Origin: JBHEMK01 sp046262635
GTDB lineage: Bacteria; Actinomycetota; Thermoleophilia; Gaiellales; Gaiellaceae
Length of the DNA stretch: 35,743 nt
NCBI GenBank assembly: GCA_046262635.1
Contig: JBHEMK010000194.1
Location: forward strand, 1 to 35,743
Reading direction: 5' to 3'
The notes under the pieces are model-generated. The model had not been told where the DNA came from, ran no database searches, and saw only the letters and a list, made by a program, of their open reading frames with translations. This document shows positions 19,319 to 28,241 of the stretch, piece by piece. A program made the translations under genes and the position numbers. Numbering within the stretch: the stretch's first letter is position 1; every line of letters starts with the position of its first letter.

Positions 19319-21055
19319 TCAGTCCGGCGGAATCTCGGCGAAGAGCATCTTGGTGTCGACGCCCGCCGATCTCGTGCGCAGCCGCATGACCACGTAGATC
19401 GCAAGCCCGATGCCATAGAAGAGCAGTGCGTCGAGGATGCCGTTTGTCTCGAGGTAGTGCAGTTTCCCGGTCCCGGACAGGCTCTTTTCGATCGGCTTGA
19501 ACACGGCGAAGACGTACACCCAGACGGGAAACACGAGCCAGACGAGGCCGAGCCACGGCAGCGCAGTCGAGAAGGGCGCATTCCGAACGAGGTCCGGCCG
19601 CCGGAAGCGCACGAGCAGCGCGTTCACGCCCGGCATCGTCCAGGTGAGGATCGCCATGACGATCGCGAACCAGGCGGTGCCGGCGAGGTTGAGCTTGTTG
19701 CCGGTCGTGGCGAGGAAGGACGGCAGGGCGTTGTAGCTCTGGAAGAAGAGGAAGACCGCCGTTAGGCCGAGCGTCGCGAGGATCGCGTTTAGCGGCGCCC
19801 GCAGGCGCTCGCTCACCCGGCCGAACCACTCCGGAAGCTGGCGGTCGAGACTCCAGGCCAGCTGCATACGGCTGATGAAGTTGATGTAGACGGGGCAGAG
19901 CAGGAACGGGAAGATCGTCCCCGCGAGCGAGATCAGCGCCCAGATCGGCCAGAGGCCGTGGTTCGCGATCACCGCGAGCAGCGGCATCGCGTTCGGCTGG
20001 CCGAGCGGCAGCGCAGAGAGGTGCGAGTTGAATCCCCAGTAGCTCGCGCCCCAGCTGACGTTGGTCGCGAAGCCAAAGTGATTCGAGATCGCGTCGACGT
20101 AGAGGGAGTTCGCCAGCACTCCGATTGCCAGCGCGCCGAGCAGGGCGATCAGCACGCCGCGGCGGACGTTCCCGCGTACTTCACCCGCGATGTAGGCCGA
20201 GTACTGAAAGCCGATGAACTGGAAGAGGAGGATCGACAGCATGAACGGGAAGACCGTTGTCGAGAACAGATCGCTCAGGAAGTGGTGGCTGTTACCAGCC
20301 AGAAAGTCGGCCTTCCCGGAGGCGGCGATCTTCGCGGCCGTGACGCCGCCCGTGTAGTGAGGGAGGTTGGTTTCGAAGCTCGAGCGGCTCGTCGCCGCGA
20401 GGCCGAAGATGAACATCGCGACGAAGCCGGCGACGCCGAAGCCGGCGAGCGCCGTGACGACTCGGTGAAACGTCCTCGTCGGCAGGATCACCACGAATCC
20501 GATCACGGCCAGCACGATCAGCGAGCCGATGAAGCCTGGAGTTCCCGTGATTGCCCCCGTGGAGTCGGTGAACCAGCTATTTGCATGCCTGAAGAAGTGC
20601 CCGCCGGCACCGATGCCGATGATCCGCGCGGTGATCTGAAGGTTGCGCAGGACGAGGGGGACCTCGAAGGCCATGATCAGGACCGACGCGATCACGAGCG
20701 TCCACGACTCCATCCAGCCGAGAAACGGGTGGACGATGCGGCTGGTGAAGACGTAGTCGCCTCCGGAGCGCGGCATGACCGACGTCAGCGACGCGAAGAT
20801 GAGGGCGAGGATCGCGCAGAAGATCCCGGCGACGATCGCGGCCCAGCCGTACTCCGAGAGGCCGCCGAACTTCCAGACCGGGACGAAGGCGAGCGAGTAG
20901 AAGATCGGATAGAGCGTGAGCCCGACGCCGACGAAAGCGGCGACGTTGAAGAAGAGGGCGTTGGTCACGCTGACGTTCCGGACGAGCCCCGACGACTGGC
21001 GTACGAACAGTTTCGCGTCCCCCGAGGGCGCTGCAGACACGGTTTTCTCAGACAA
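19319..21055 (-). CDS. APC-superfamily amino acid/polyamine permease
   Basis: The 578-residue membrane protein has about twelve predicted helices and the APC pattern near the start (NALFFNVAAFVGVGLTLYP) with MPRSGGDYVFTSR after the second or third helix. It should carry an amino acid, polyamine or related amine across the membrane by proton or antiport coupling. The TTG start at 21055 has a strong GGGAGG site seven to eight bases upstream. A good promoter lies at 21109-21137. It leads a tightly spaced run with the phosphoesterase, nucleotidyltransferase and deacetylase-like genes. Confidence 0.92.
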   Translation of the reverse strand: MSEKTVSAAPSGDAKLFVRQSSGLVRNVSVTNALFFNVAAFVGVGLTLYPIFYSLAFVPVWKFGGLSEYGWAAIVAGIFCAILALIFASLTSVMPRSGGDYVFTSRIVHPFLGWMESWTLVIASVLIMAFEVPLVLRNLQITARIIGIGAGGHFFRHANSWFTDSTGAITGTPGFIGSLIVLAVIGFVVILPTRTFHRVVTALAGFGVAGFVAMFIFGLAATSRSSFETNLPHYTGGVTAAKIAASGKADFLAGNSHHFLSDLFSTTVFPFMLSILLFQFIGFQYSAYIAGEVRGNVRRGVLIALLGALAIGVLANSLYVDAISNHFGFATNVSWGASYWGFNSHLSALPLGQPNAMPLLAVIANHGLWPIWALISLAGTIFPFLLCPVYINFISRMQLAWSLDRQLPEWFGRVSERLRAPLNAILATLGLTAVFLFFQSYNALPSFLATTGNKLNLAGTAWFAIVMAILTWTMPGVNALLVRFRRPDLVRNAPFSTALPWLGLVWLVFPVWVYVFAVFKPIEKSLSGTGKLHYLETNGILDALLFYGIGLAIYVVMRLRTRSAGVDTKMLFAEIPPD

Positions 21056-21108
21056 AGCCGACCTCCCAGGCTGGGTCGAGGTGGACGGGAACGCTCGCCC
21101 GCGGCGCG

Positions 21109-21137
21109 ATTATCGATCTTCGCGGAGCCCGGGACAA
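21109..21137 (-). promoter_or_regulatory. Predicted promoter of the APC permease operon
   Basis: On the minus strand TTGTCC (21137-21132) is separated by 17 bp from GATAAT (21114-21109), the best sigma-70-like match in the window. Transcription would begin near 21102, giving a leader of about 47 nt before the TTG start. It lies between the nitrilase-family gene and the permease gene, so the permease run can be expressed separately. Confidence 0.6.
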
Positions 21138-21153
21138 ATTGACCCGCCCGGAA

Positions 21154-21933
21154 TCAGACGGGATCTCGCTCCACGTTCAGGTTTTGCGGGAGCTGCCGCA
21201 GGTAGTCGACCCGCCCGTCGTCCACGCCGGCTGGCCCCACGGGAGCGACGAGCAGTGCCTCGGAGTCGGGAGGCGCCTCGGCGAGCACCGTTCCGTCCGT
21301 GCCGACTGAGCGGCTGCGACCGACGAGGAGCAGTTCTCCAACGGAGCCGACTGCGTTGGCGTAGAGGTGCGGAAGGCGGTTCTCGAGCGCCCGGGCACGC
21401 GTCGCGATCTCATGGTCGGTTCCGAACGGTGCCATATTGGCCGACGCAGTCACAAGAAGCGTGGCTCCGGCGGCGCCGAGTTGGCGCGCCAGTTCGGGGA
21501 ACTCAACATCGAAGCAGATCAGGGGCCCGACCTCCATGCCGGCGAGGCGCACGACGCGAAGCGCCTCGCCCGGCCGGAACACGCGCCGCTCCTCGCCGAA
21601 GAGCTGTGTCTTCCGGTAGATGCCCGCGAGCGAGCCGTCGCGGTCGATACAGGCGACGGAGTTCGCGAGGCTGCCGTCGGCGTCCAGCTCGGCGAATCCG
21701 ACGACGACGGCAGTGGAGGCCGCCGCGGCGGCGTCGGCGACCGCGTGGAGCTCCGGGCAGTCCCACGGCCGGGCGGCCCGAGGGAGCAGCGAGAGGTCGT
21801 AGGCGCCCAGGAAGAGCTCGGGGAAGACGGCGAGGTCGACCTCCGGCTGCGCCGCGAGGGCCGCGGCCGCCCGCCCCGCGTTGGTGTCGGTCTGCCCCGG
21901 CACCGAGGCCAGCTGGGCGAGAAGCGCGAGCAC
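21154..21933 (-). CDS. Nitrilase-superfamily carbon-nitrogen hydrolase
   Basis: The 259-residue enzyme has the complete catalytic triad E39 (FPELF), K108 (YRKTQLF) and C140 (ICFDVEFPE). Members cleave amides, ureido compounds or nitriles; N-carbamoylputrescine, omega-amide and general aliphatic amidases share this size. The GTG at 21933 is preferred because the family beta strand LALLAQL begins directly after it. A TAGGCT seven bases before the GTG fits a leaderless actinobacterial promoter, although no good -35 was found. It diverges from the DegT-family gene across 71 bp. Substrate is unknown, but an amide or amine nitrogen compound suits the neighbours. Confidence 0.91.
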   Translation of the reverse strand: MLALLAQLASVPGQTDTNAGRAAAALAAQPEVDLAVFPELFLGAYDLSLLPRAARPWDCPELHAVADAAAAASTAVVVGFAELDADGSLANSVACIDRDGSLAGIYRKTQLFGEERRVFRPGEALRVVRLAGMEVGPLICFDVEFPELARQLGAAGATLLVTASANMAPFGTDHEIATRARALENRLPHLYANAVGSVGELLLVGRSRSVGTDGTVLAEAPPDSEALLVAPVGPAGVDDGRVDYLRQLPQNLNVERDPV

Positions 21934-22004
21934 GGGCTCGAGCCTACCGCCCCGAAGAGGAGTGATCGTTGCGATCGGCGGCCTCGATGTCCAGAATGGG
22001 CGCG

Positions 22005-23237
22005 ATGACCGAGACGGGGCTCGACATGCGGCTTGCACGCGACGGCGGGAGCCCCGCCCGAACGCGCCGCGAACGGCCCATGTTCCCCGGTGGCATGGAG
22101 CTGGGCGAGGAGGAGGTCGAGGCGGTCACCCGGGTGATCCGCAGCAAGAACGTCTTCCGCTACTACGGCGTGGGCAAAGGGCCGCACGAGGTCGAGGACT
22201 TCGAGCGCGAGTTCGCGGCGCATATGGGCTCGTCGTATGCGCTGTGCGTCAACGCGGGGACCTCGGCGCTGATCTGCGGCCTGATCGGCGCGGGCGTCGG
22301 TCCCGGGGACGAGGTCGTCATGCCCGCCTACACGTGGAATGCGAGCGCGAACGCCGTTCTCTCGGCCGGGGCGACGCCGGTGCTGGCAGAGATCGATGAC
22401 TCCCTCACACTCGAGCCCGAGGACGTCGTCCGGAAGATCACGCGGAAGACCCGCGCCGTCCTGGCCGTGCACATGCGGGGCGCGCCAGCGAGCATGGATG
22501 CGATCACGACGATCGCGCAGGAGCGCGGGCTCGCGCTGATCGAGGATGTCTGCCAGGCGGCGGGCGCCTCGTACAAGGGCGAGCGTCTCGGAACCTTCGG
22601 CGATGCAGGCGCCTTCAGCCTCCAGTTCAACAAGATCATCACGACGGGCGAGGGCGGGGTCATGATCACCGACCGCGAGGATCTCTACGACCTCGCGATC
22701 GACGTGCACGACTGCGCCGGCTCCGTTCGCCGTGGGCTCGGCGTGCCGCAGTTCGCTGGCTGGAACTTCCGCGCGTCCGAGCTCCAGGGCGCCGTTGCGC
22801 GGGTGCAGCTCGGGCGTCTCGACGGCCTGCTCGAGCGGATGCGGGCAAACCAGAGGTCGGTCGCCGAGCGGGTGGAGATGCTCCGCGGCCTGACGCTGCG
22901 ACGCCCAAACGACGAGGGCGGCGACGCGGGAATCTGTCTCGTGGCGTTCGCCGAGAGCGCAGCTCTCGCAGGCGCTGCAGTCGAGGCGCTCCGCGCCGAG
23001 GGCGTCGAGGCGATGCGGATCTACTCCCCCGACGTGATCGACCTTCACATCTACCCGTACTGGCAGCCCGTCCTCGACGCGATCGCCGGCGCGGGCAACG
23101 CCCCGCCGGACTGCCCGCGTACGCTCGCGCTCCTCGCCCGGTCGATCCACGTCGACCTGTCGCCGCTCTGCGACGAGCAGGACCTCGATGAGATCGCGCT
23201 TGCGTTCGAAAAGATCGCCCACGGGATCCTCGTTTGA
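22005..23237 (+). CDS. DegT/DnrJ/EryC1/StrS-family PLP-dependent aminotransferase
   Basis: The 410-residue enzyme has the sugar-aminotransferase fold. The PLP lysine is probably K210 (FSLQFNKIITTGEGG) and the ring-nitrogen aspartate D181 (IEDVCQAAGA). LARDGGSPARTR near the start recalls the GG-PVR opening of enzymes related to L-glutamine:scyllo-inosose aminotransferases. Such enzymes usually build amino sugars, but the reverse reaction could remove an amino group from an aminocyclitol. The start may be ATG 22005 or ATG 22026; the latter has GACGGGG upstream. Its stop overlaps the next gene by 4 bp (TTGA). Confidence 0.92.
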   Translation: MTETGLDMRLARDGGSPARTRRERPMFPGGMELGEEEVEAVTRVIRSKNVFRYYGVGKGPHEVEDFEREFAAHMGSSYALCVNAGTSALICGLIGAGVGPGDEVVMPAYTWNASANAVLSAGATPVLAEIDDSLTLEPEDVVRKITRKTRAVLAVHMRGAPASMDAITTIAQERGLALIEDVCQAAGASYKGERLGTFGDAGAFSLQFNKIITTGEGGVMITDREDLYDLAIDVHDCAGSVRRGLGVPQFAGWNFRASELQGAVARVQLGRLDGLLERMRANQRSVAERVEMLRGLTLRRPNDEGGDAGICLVAFAESAALAGAAVEALRAEGVEAMRIYSPDVIDLHIYPYWQPVLDAIAGAGNAPPDCPRTLALLARSIHVDLSPLCDEQDLDEIALAFEKIAHGILV

Positions 23238-24319
23238 CGGTACAGGTCGGCGTCGTGGGCGGCGGTCTCGTCGCCCAGGCGATGCACCTCCCGTACCTCT
23301 CCGCCCTTCCGGACCGCTTCACGATTTCGGGCCTGGCGGAGCCCAGCGCGACCGTGCGCGAGCGGCTCGGCGCGCGCTACGGCATCGGCGGCCTGCACGG
23401 GGACTACCGGACGATGCTCGACGCGGGTGCCCTCGACGCGGTCATCGTCAGCTCGCCCGCCGCGACGCATGCCGACGTGGTCGCGGACGCACTGGACGCC
23501 GGGCTGCACGTCTTCGTCGAGAAGCCGATGTGCATCACGCTCGCCGACGCTGACCGGATCATCGCCGCGCGGAACCGCGCCAACCGCGTCGTTCAGGTCG
23601 GGACGATGAAGCGCTTCGACCCGGCCTACGAGGCGATGCTCGCCGAACTGCCGGGCTCGGCTGCGGACGTTCGCTACGTGAGCGTCATCGTCCATGACCC
23701 CGAGGCCGGGCCGTACTTCGAGGTGGGGGAGATCGTCCGCGGCGGGGACATCCCGCCGGCGCTGATCGAGTCGACGCGGCGGGCCGAGGCAGAGCAGGTC
23801 GAGCAGGCCGTCGGCGCCAGCGACCCCGCGACCGTCACGTCCTTCGCGGATAGCTTTCTCGGCAGTCTCATCCACGACCTGAACCTGGTACACGGCCTGC
23901 TCGAGAAAATGGGTGAGCCGCTCCCGGCGAAGGTCGTCGCAGGCGACTGGTGGAACGAGGGCCGCGCCGTCTACGGCGCCCTCCGGCTGCAGAACGGAGC
24001 ACGGGCAGACGGAGCCTGGATCCAGCTCCTCGACACGTTCGAGTATCGCGAGACGATCTCGCTCTTCTTCGCCGACTCCGTCCGCTCGCTCGAGTTCCCG
24101 TCCCCGTGGCTAAAGCAGAGCCCGACCGTCTATCGACGCAGTCGCGTCGACGGGCGGTCGAACGAGGTGCGGATCGCGCAGTCCCACGACGAGGCCTTCT
24201 CGCGCGAGCTCAGACACTTCCACACGTGCGTCGTGGAGGGCGGGCCCTGCCGGACGCCGCCCGAGCAGGCGCGGATCGACATCGACGTTCTCACGCAGAT
24301 GTTCCTCGCCTCGCGGTGA
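23234..24319 (+). CDS. Gfo/Idh/MocA-family oxidoreductase (first copy)
   Basis: The 361-residue NAD(P)-dependent dehydrogenase begins with a Rossmann motif GVVGGGLVAQ. It carries K97 in the EKP motif (VFVEKPMC) and a likely catalytic histidine in SLIHDLNLV. Members oxidise inositols, glucose derivatives and amino sugars. The TTG start overlaps the DegT-family stop, and the stop shares one base with the next gene's ATG, giving a tight three-gene unit. The insertion after residue 150 (HDPEAGPYFEVGEI) sets it apart from the second copy, so the two probably act on different steps. Confidence 0.92.
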   Translation: MTVQVGVVGGGLVAQAMHLPYLSALPDRFTISGLAEPSATVRERLGARYGIGGLHGDYRTMLDAGALDAVIVSSPAATHADVVADALDAGLHVFVEKPMCITLADADRIIAARNRANRVVQVGTMKRFDPAYEAMLAELPGSAADVRYVSVIVHDPEAGPYFEVGEIVRGGDIPPALIESTRRAEAEQVEQAVGASDPATVTSFADSFLGSLIHDLNLVHGLLEKMGEPLPAKVVAGDWWNEGRAVYGALRLQNGARADGAWIQLLDTFEYRETISLFFADSVRSLEFPSPWLKQSPTVYRRSRVDGRSNEVRIAQSHDEAFSRELRHFHTCVVEGGPCRTPPEQARIDIDVLTQMFLASR

Positions 24320-25359
24320 TGCGCGCCGCCCTCGTCGGCACGGGGTTCATCGCTCGGGTGCATGCGATCGCGCTGCGGGCGGTCGGGGTTGAGGTGGCGG
24401 CGGTTTGCGGCCGCACACGCGAGGGCGCGGAGGCGTTCGGCGCAGGTCGGCCGTACGACGACCTGTCCGAGCTGCTGGCAACCGAGCGCCTCGACGCACT
24501 CCATGTCTGCACGCCCAACGACGTGCACGCCGATCAGGCGCTCGCCGCGCTCGCCTGCGGACTCCCAGTGGTGTGCGAGAAGCCCCTGGCGACGTCGACG
24601 CTGGCAAGCGGCGCGATGGTCGAGGCCGCGTCGGACCACCGGCTCGTCAACGCGACCTGCTATCACGTCCGCGGCTACCCGCTGGTCGAACAGATGCGCG
24701 TCGACGTCGCCTCGGGAGCGGTCGGAGAAGTCTCGTTCGTGCACGGCCGCTACCTCTGCGACGACGTGCTCTTCCCGACGTCGGGCTGGCGCGGCGACCC
24801 TCTGCGCTCCGGCCCGTCCTACGTCGTCGGCGACCTCGCCACCCACTGGCTGGATCTCGCCGAGCACGTGACGACGCAGCGCCTGGCCGGGGTGCTGTCG
24901 GAGTTCCGCTCGTTCGCCGCCGGCCCGCTCGAGGACTACGCCGCACTGCTGCTGCGCTTCGACGGGGGCGCGTCGGGATCGCTGGTCGTCTCGGCCGGAG
25001 CCGCCGGGCGGAAGAATCAGCTCCTGTTCGAGCTCGAGGGCACGACGGCCGGCCTCACCTGGGACCAGGAGCGGCCGACCGAGCTGCTGTTCCGGCCGGC
25101 CGCGGAGCCGAAGCGGGTCGTCGTCAAGGATCCCACGGCAAACGCGAAGTCGGCGGGCCGGCTCGCGCGCTATCCCGCCGGGCACGGCGAGGGCTACGGA
25201 GCCGCATTCCGGAACCTGTTCGAGAGCGTCTACGCCGCGATCGACGGCCGGCCCCACGATCCGTTCCCAACCTTCGAGGACGGCCACCGCGGGGTCGCGG
25301 CCCTGGAGGCCGCCGTCGCAAGCGCGCGGGACGGCACCTGGGCCCAGGTGGCAGCCTAG
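24319..25359 (+). CDS. Gfo/Idh/MocA-family oxidoreductase (second copy)
   Basis: The 346-residue protein has the Rossmann start ALVGTGFIARVHA, K88 in the EKP motif (VVCEKPLAT) and a likely active-site histidine in GDLATHWLDLAEH. It is clearly diverged from the preceding copy and is closer to the general inositol/glucose-type members. The ATG overlaps the preceding TGA (TGATG), so translation is probably coupled. The last 4 bp overlap the end of the convergent permease gene. A dehydrogenase pair beside an aminotransferase suggests successive oxidations of a cyclitol or sugar. Confidence 0.92.
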   Translation: MRAALVGTGFIARVHAIALRAVGVEVAAVCGRTREGAEAFGAGRPYDDLSELLATERLDALHVCTPNDVHADQALAALACGLPVVCEKPLATSTLASGAMVEAASDHRLVNATCYHVRGYPLVEQMRVDVASGAVGEVSFVHGRYLCDDVLFPTSGWRGDPLRSGPSYVVGDLATHWLDLAEHVTTQRLAGVLSEFRSFAAGPLEDYAALLLRFDGGASGSLVVSAGAAGRKNQLLFELEGTTAGLTWDQERPTELLFRPAAEPKRVVVKDPTANAKSAGRLARYPAGHGEGYGAAFRNLFESVYAAIDGRPHDPFPTFEDGHRGVAALEAAVASARDGTWAQVAA

Positions 25360-26195
25360 GCGCCGCGGTCACGAAGCGCGACGCGGGCCCGCCTCATCGC
25401 GAGCGGCAGCGCGAACGCCAGGGCGAGCAACGCGATCGAGGCTGCGAGGAGCAGCGATGCGAGCGCGTTCACCTCGGGCGTGATCCCGAACTTCACCTGC
25501 GTGTAGATGTAGATCGGCAGGGTGTTGTGCCCGCCGATGAGGAAGAGCGTGATGATGAACTCGTCCAGCGAGAGCGTGAACGCAAGAAGCGCTCCGGCGA
25601 AGACGGCGGGCATGATCAGCGGGAGGACGATGTAGCGCAGACGGCGGAACGTGTTTGCGCCGAGGTCGCTCGCCGCCCGCTCGAGGGACGGGTCGAAGCC
25701 CTGCAGCCGGGCGGCCACGAGCAGGAGCACGAACGGCGTCGTGTAGACCGACTGACCGATCACGGCCGTCTGCGGCGAAAGCTGGACGTGGAAGACGCTC
25801 GTGAGCAGCACGAGCAGGCTGACCCCGATCAGGAGGCCGGGAATCATGATCGGCAGCGTCATTCCGATCCGCACGCCCGTCCGGAAGGGCAGGCGGGACC
25901 GCACGAGAGGGAATGCCGCCGCGGTGCCGACGGCCGTCGAGATCAGCGTCACCTCGACCGCGACCTTGAGCGTGGTCGTCAGCGCGTCCTTGATCTGGTA
26001 GTCGCCGAAGACCTGGCCGTACCAGTGGGTCGTCCAGCCGGTGAAGGGAAACGTGCCGAATCTGTTCGCGTTGAAGCTGAACACGACGAGGAGCATTATC
26101 GGCGCGAAGAGGAAGACGTAGACGATCGCGGCCCAGGACCCGAAGGCGGCGCGGGCGAGAGCGGCGTGGGGCGAGACGACCTCGACGTCACGCAC
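25356..26195 (-). CDS. Spermidine/opine-type ABC permease (PotC-like)
   Basis: The 279-residue protein has six predicted helices and the EAA loop RAASDLGANTFRRLRYIVLPLIMPA. The opening (VYVFLFAPIMLLVVFSFNANRFGTFPFTGWTTHWYG, split here only as description) is characteristic of PotC-type permeases. It forms the channel with the PotB-like protein encoded just upstream, with which it overlaps by 8 bp. It ends the five-gene operon that begins with the LacI-type regulator. The end overlaps the second Gfo/Idh/MocA gene by 4 bp, tail to tail. Confidence 0.93.
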   Translation of the reverse strand: MRDVEVVSPHAALARAAFGSWAAIVYVFLFAPIMLLVVFSFNANRFGTFPFTGWTTHWYGQVFGDYQIKDALTTTLKVAVEVTLISTAVGTAAAFPLVRSRLPFRTGVRIGMTLPIMIPGLLIGVSLLVLLTSVFHVQLSPQTAVIGQSVYTTPFVLLLVAARLQGFDPSLERAASDLGANTFRRLRYIVLPLIMPAVFAGALLAFTLSLDEFIITLFLIGGHNTLPIYIYTQVKFGITPEVNALASLLLAASIALLALAFALPLAMRRARVALRDRGA

Positions 26196-27129
26196 GGTAG
26201 GGATCCTCCACCTGGAGCGAACGCCGGAAGATCAGCAGCAGCACGACGATCAGCGCCGCGATCAGGAGCGCCGCGGCCGCGCCGCGCGTGTACTGGGCGC
26301 CGGTGAAGAAGTTGACGATCAGGTTCCCGATCATCACGCCCTGCGCACCGCCCACGAGCTGGGGTGCGAGGTACTCCCCGAGGATCGGGATGAAGACGAA
26401 GATCACCGCAGTTGTGATCCCCGGTCGGATCTGTGGGAGCAGGATGCGCACGATTGCGGTCTGCGGAGGCGCACCGAGGTCCATCGCCGCCTTGAACTGA
26501 TTCCAGTCGAACCGCTCGAGCGACGCGTACAGGGTCAGCGCCGCGAAGGGGAAATAGAGGTAGACGAGCACGAGGATGACGGCGGGACGGTCGTAGAGAA
26601 ACAGGGAGAGGGGCGCATGCGTGATATGCGTCCACTGCAGGAAGCGGTTGATCGCGCCCTGCTCGCCGAGGATGTTGATCCACGAGTAGACCCGCAACAG
26701 GTAACTCGTCCAGAACGGCAGGATCACGAGGACGAGGAGCGCCCGCTGCAGCCTCTTCGGCACGTAGCGCACGAGCCAGTAGGCCAGGGGAAAGGCGATC
26801 ACGATCGTGATCGCCGTCGCCGCGAGCGACACCCAGACCGTCGCCCACATCGTCTTGATGTAGGTGGGAACGCTGAAGAAGTAGCGGTAGTTGTCGACGG
26901 TCCAGCGGTGGACGACGTTGTAGTCGATCGTCTCCCAGAAGCTGTAGGCGACGATCAGTGCGAGCGGCACGGCGAAGAAGAGCCCGTAGAGGACGAGTGC
27001 CGGCAAGAACCCGCCGTACTGAAGCAGGCCCGAGAACCGGAAGCTGCGCTCGCTGCGAGGCCGCCCGCGCGGCCCGACCGGCGTCTCTGCCGGGGGTGCC
27101 GCGCGGGCGGAAGTGGAGGCCTCCTGCAC
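26188..27129 (-). CDS. Spermidine/opine-type ABC permease (PotB-like)
   Basis: The 313-residue permease has a 40-residue basic N-tail and six helices. PotB-like features are ALIVAYSFWETI, the WTSYLLRVYSW segment and the EAA loop FKAAMDLGAPPQTAIVRILLPQ. The start is GTG, 9 bp after the binding-protein stop. With the PotC-like partner it imports the ligand of the binding protein at 27139. Substrates of this class include spermidine, putrescine, opines, phosphonates and some sugars, so family alone does not fix the ligand. Confidence 0.93.
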   Translation of the reverse strand: MQEASTSARAAPPAETPVGPRGRPRSERSFRFSGLLQYGGFLPALVLYGLFFAVPLALIVAYSFWETIDYNVVHRWTVDNYRYFFSVPTYIKTMWATVWVSLAATAITIVIAFPLAYWLVRYVPKRLQRALLVLVILPFWTSYLLRVYSWINILGEQGAINRFLQWTHITHAPLSLFLYDRPAVILVLVYLYFPFAALTLYASLERFDWNQFKAAMDLGAPPQTAIVRILLPQIRPGITTAVIFVFIPILGEYLAPQLVGGAQGVMIGNLIVNFFTGAQYTRGAAAALLIAALIVVLLLIFRRSLQVEDPYRA

Positions 27130-27138
27130 CGTTCGCGC

Positions 27139-28239
27139 CTAGGCGCCGAACACCTCGTTGAAGGCATCGACGTAGGCCTGCTCGTCGCCGGCAGGCCCCT
27201 TGATCGTCATCTTGAGGGCATTTTCTGGACGGTTGTAGTACTGACGGCGGGCCCGGTCGCCGTGACCGGTGTTGACGAGGATCTTGTAGGCCTTCTCGTT
27301 GAAGAGCGGGCGGCCGTTCGTGATGAAGTTCTTCGCGATCCACGGTGCCTGCTGCATCGCGTTCTCGAACTTCTCGAACGAGGCCTTGTGCTTCGAAGCC
27401 TTGACGATCTGTTCGGAGTCGATGAACCCGATCGTGCCTTCTTTCGGGTAGGCCCGCAGGACCGTCGGTCCGCCGGCGTCCTTGACGCGGTCGTCGGTTC
27501 CCAAGTTCGTGATCCCGATCCACGCCGAGCCGTCGGCGAGTGCGCGAACGACCTCGTTGTTCTGCGAGGCGAGCTTGAGGACGTTCGGCTTCAGCGACTT
27601 CAGCCAGTCCTTCGCCCGGGAGATCTCGGCCTTGGTCATCCCGTACGGCTTCTTCGCCCCGGTTGCCCGCGCGGCGATGGCCATCATGTCCGTCGGGATG
27701 TTCTCCAGCGAGATCTTCCCCTGGTAGTTCTTGTCCAGGATCGCGTGCCAGGAGTCGGGCTTCACCTTGACGTACTTCGGGTTGTAGTAGATCTGCACGG
27801 TCGACCACGAGAACGGGTACCCCATGTAGTTCGAGCCGTCCTTCCAGAACGGGAACTGCCGCGCGATCGAGTACAGCTGCTTCGCGACCGGCAGGCTCGA
27901 GACGTCGAACGACTGGGTCAGGCCGGCATGGCGATACTTGGGCACCCAGAGGGCGTCGCCCGAGACGATGTCGAACTGGCTGCCGGTCTGCTTGATCTTC
28001 AAGTAGGCGTCGGCGTTGTCGCTGAAGAGGGTCGGGCGGCCCTGCAGCCCGGTCGCCTTCCCGACTGCTTTCAGTTGGTCGTTCGCGTAGTGGTCCGACC
28101 AGGTGAGCATGTTCAGCGTGGTGCCGTCGATCACGACTGTCCGCGCGAACGCGGGCCGCGCGACGGTGAGTCCCATGGCTCCGGCAGCGCCGGCCTTGAG
28201 CAGGTCGGCGCGGCTGAGCCGCCCTTCGGTTAGAGACAT
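27139..28239 (-). CDS. Spermidine/putrescine-type extracellular binding protein (PotD-like)
   Basis: The 366-residue protein has a secretion signal: LSRADLLKAGAAGAMGLTVARPAFA in outline, with a hydrophobic core and AFA cleavage site near residue 32. It resembles a Tat-type leader but has no twin arginine, so Sec or a variant Tat route is possible. The mature part starts with TLNMLTWSDHYA, typical of PotD/opine-type proteins, and includes GYPFSWSTVQIYYNPKYV. The ATG has a strong GAGGAGGGAG site. The ATPase gene stops 2 bp before this start. Ligand is unknown; the neighbours favour an amine-bearing cyclitol or sugar over plain spermidine. Confidence 0.92.
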   Translation of the reverse strand: MSLTEGRLSRADLLKAGAAGAMGLTVARPAFARTVVIDGTTLNMLTWSDHYANDQLKAVGKATGLQGRPTLFSDNADAYLKIKQTGSQFDIVSGDALWVPKYRHAGLTQSFDVSSLPVAKQLYSIARQFPFWKDGSNYMGYPFSWSTVQIYYNPKYVKVKPDSWHAILDKNYQGKISLENIPTDMMAIAARATGAKKPYGMTKAEISRAKDWLKSLKPNVLKLASQNNEVVRALADGSAWIGITNLGTDDRVKDAGGPTVLRAYPKEGTIGFIDSEQIVKASKHKASFEKFENAMQQAPWIAKNFITNGRPLFNEKAYKILVNTGHGDRARRQYYNRPENALKMTIKGPAGDEQAYVDAFNEVFGA

Positions 28240-28241
28240 GA

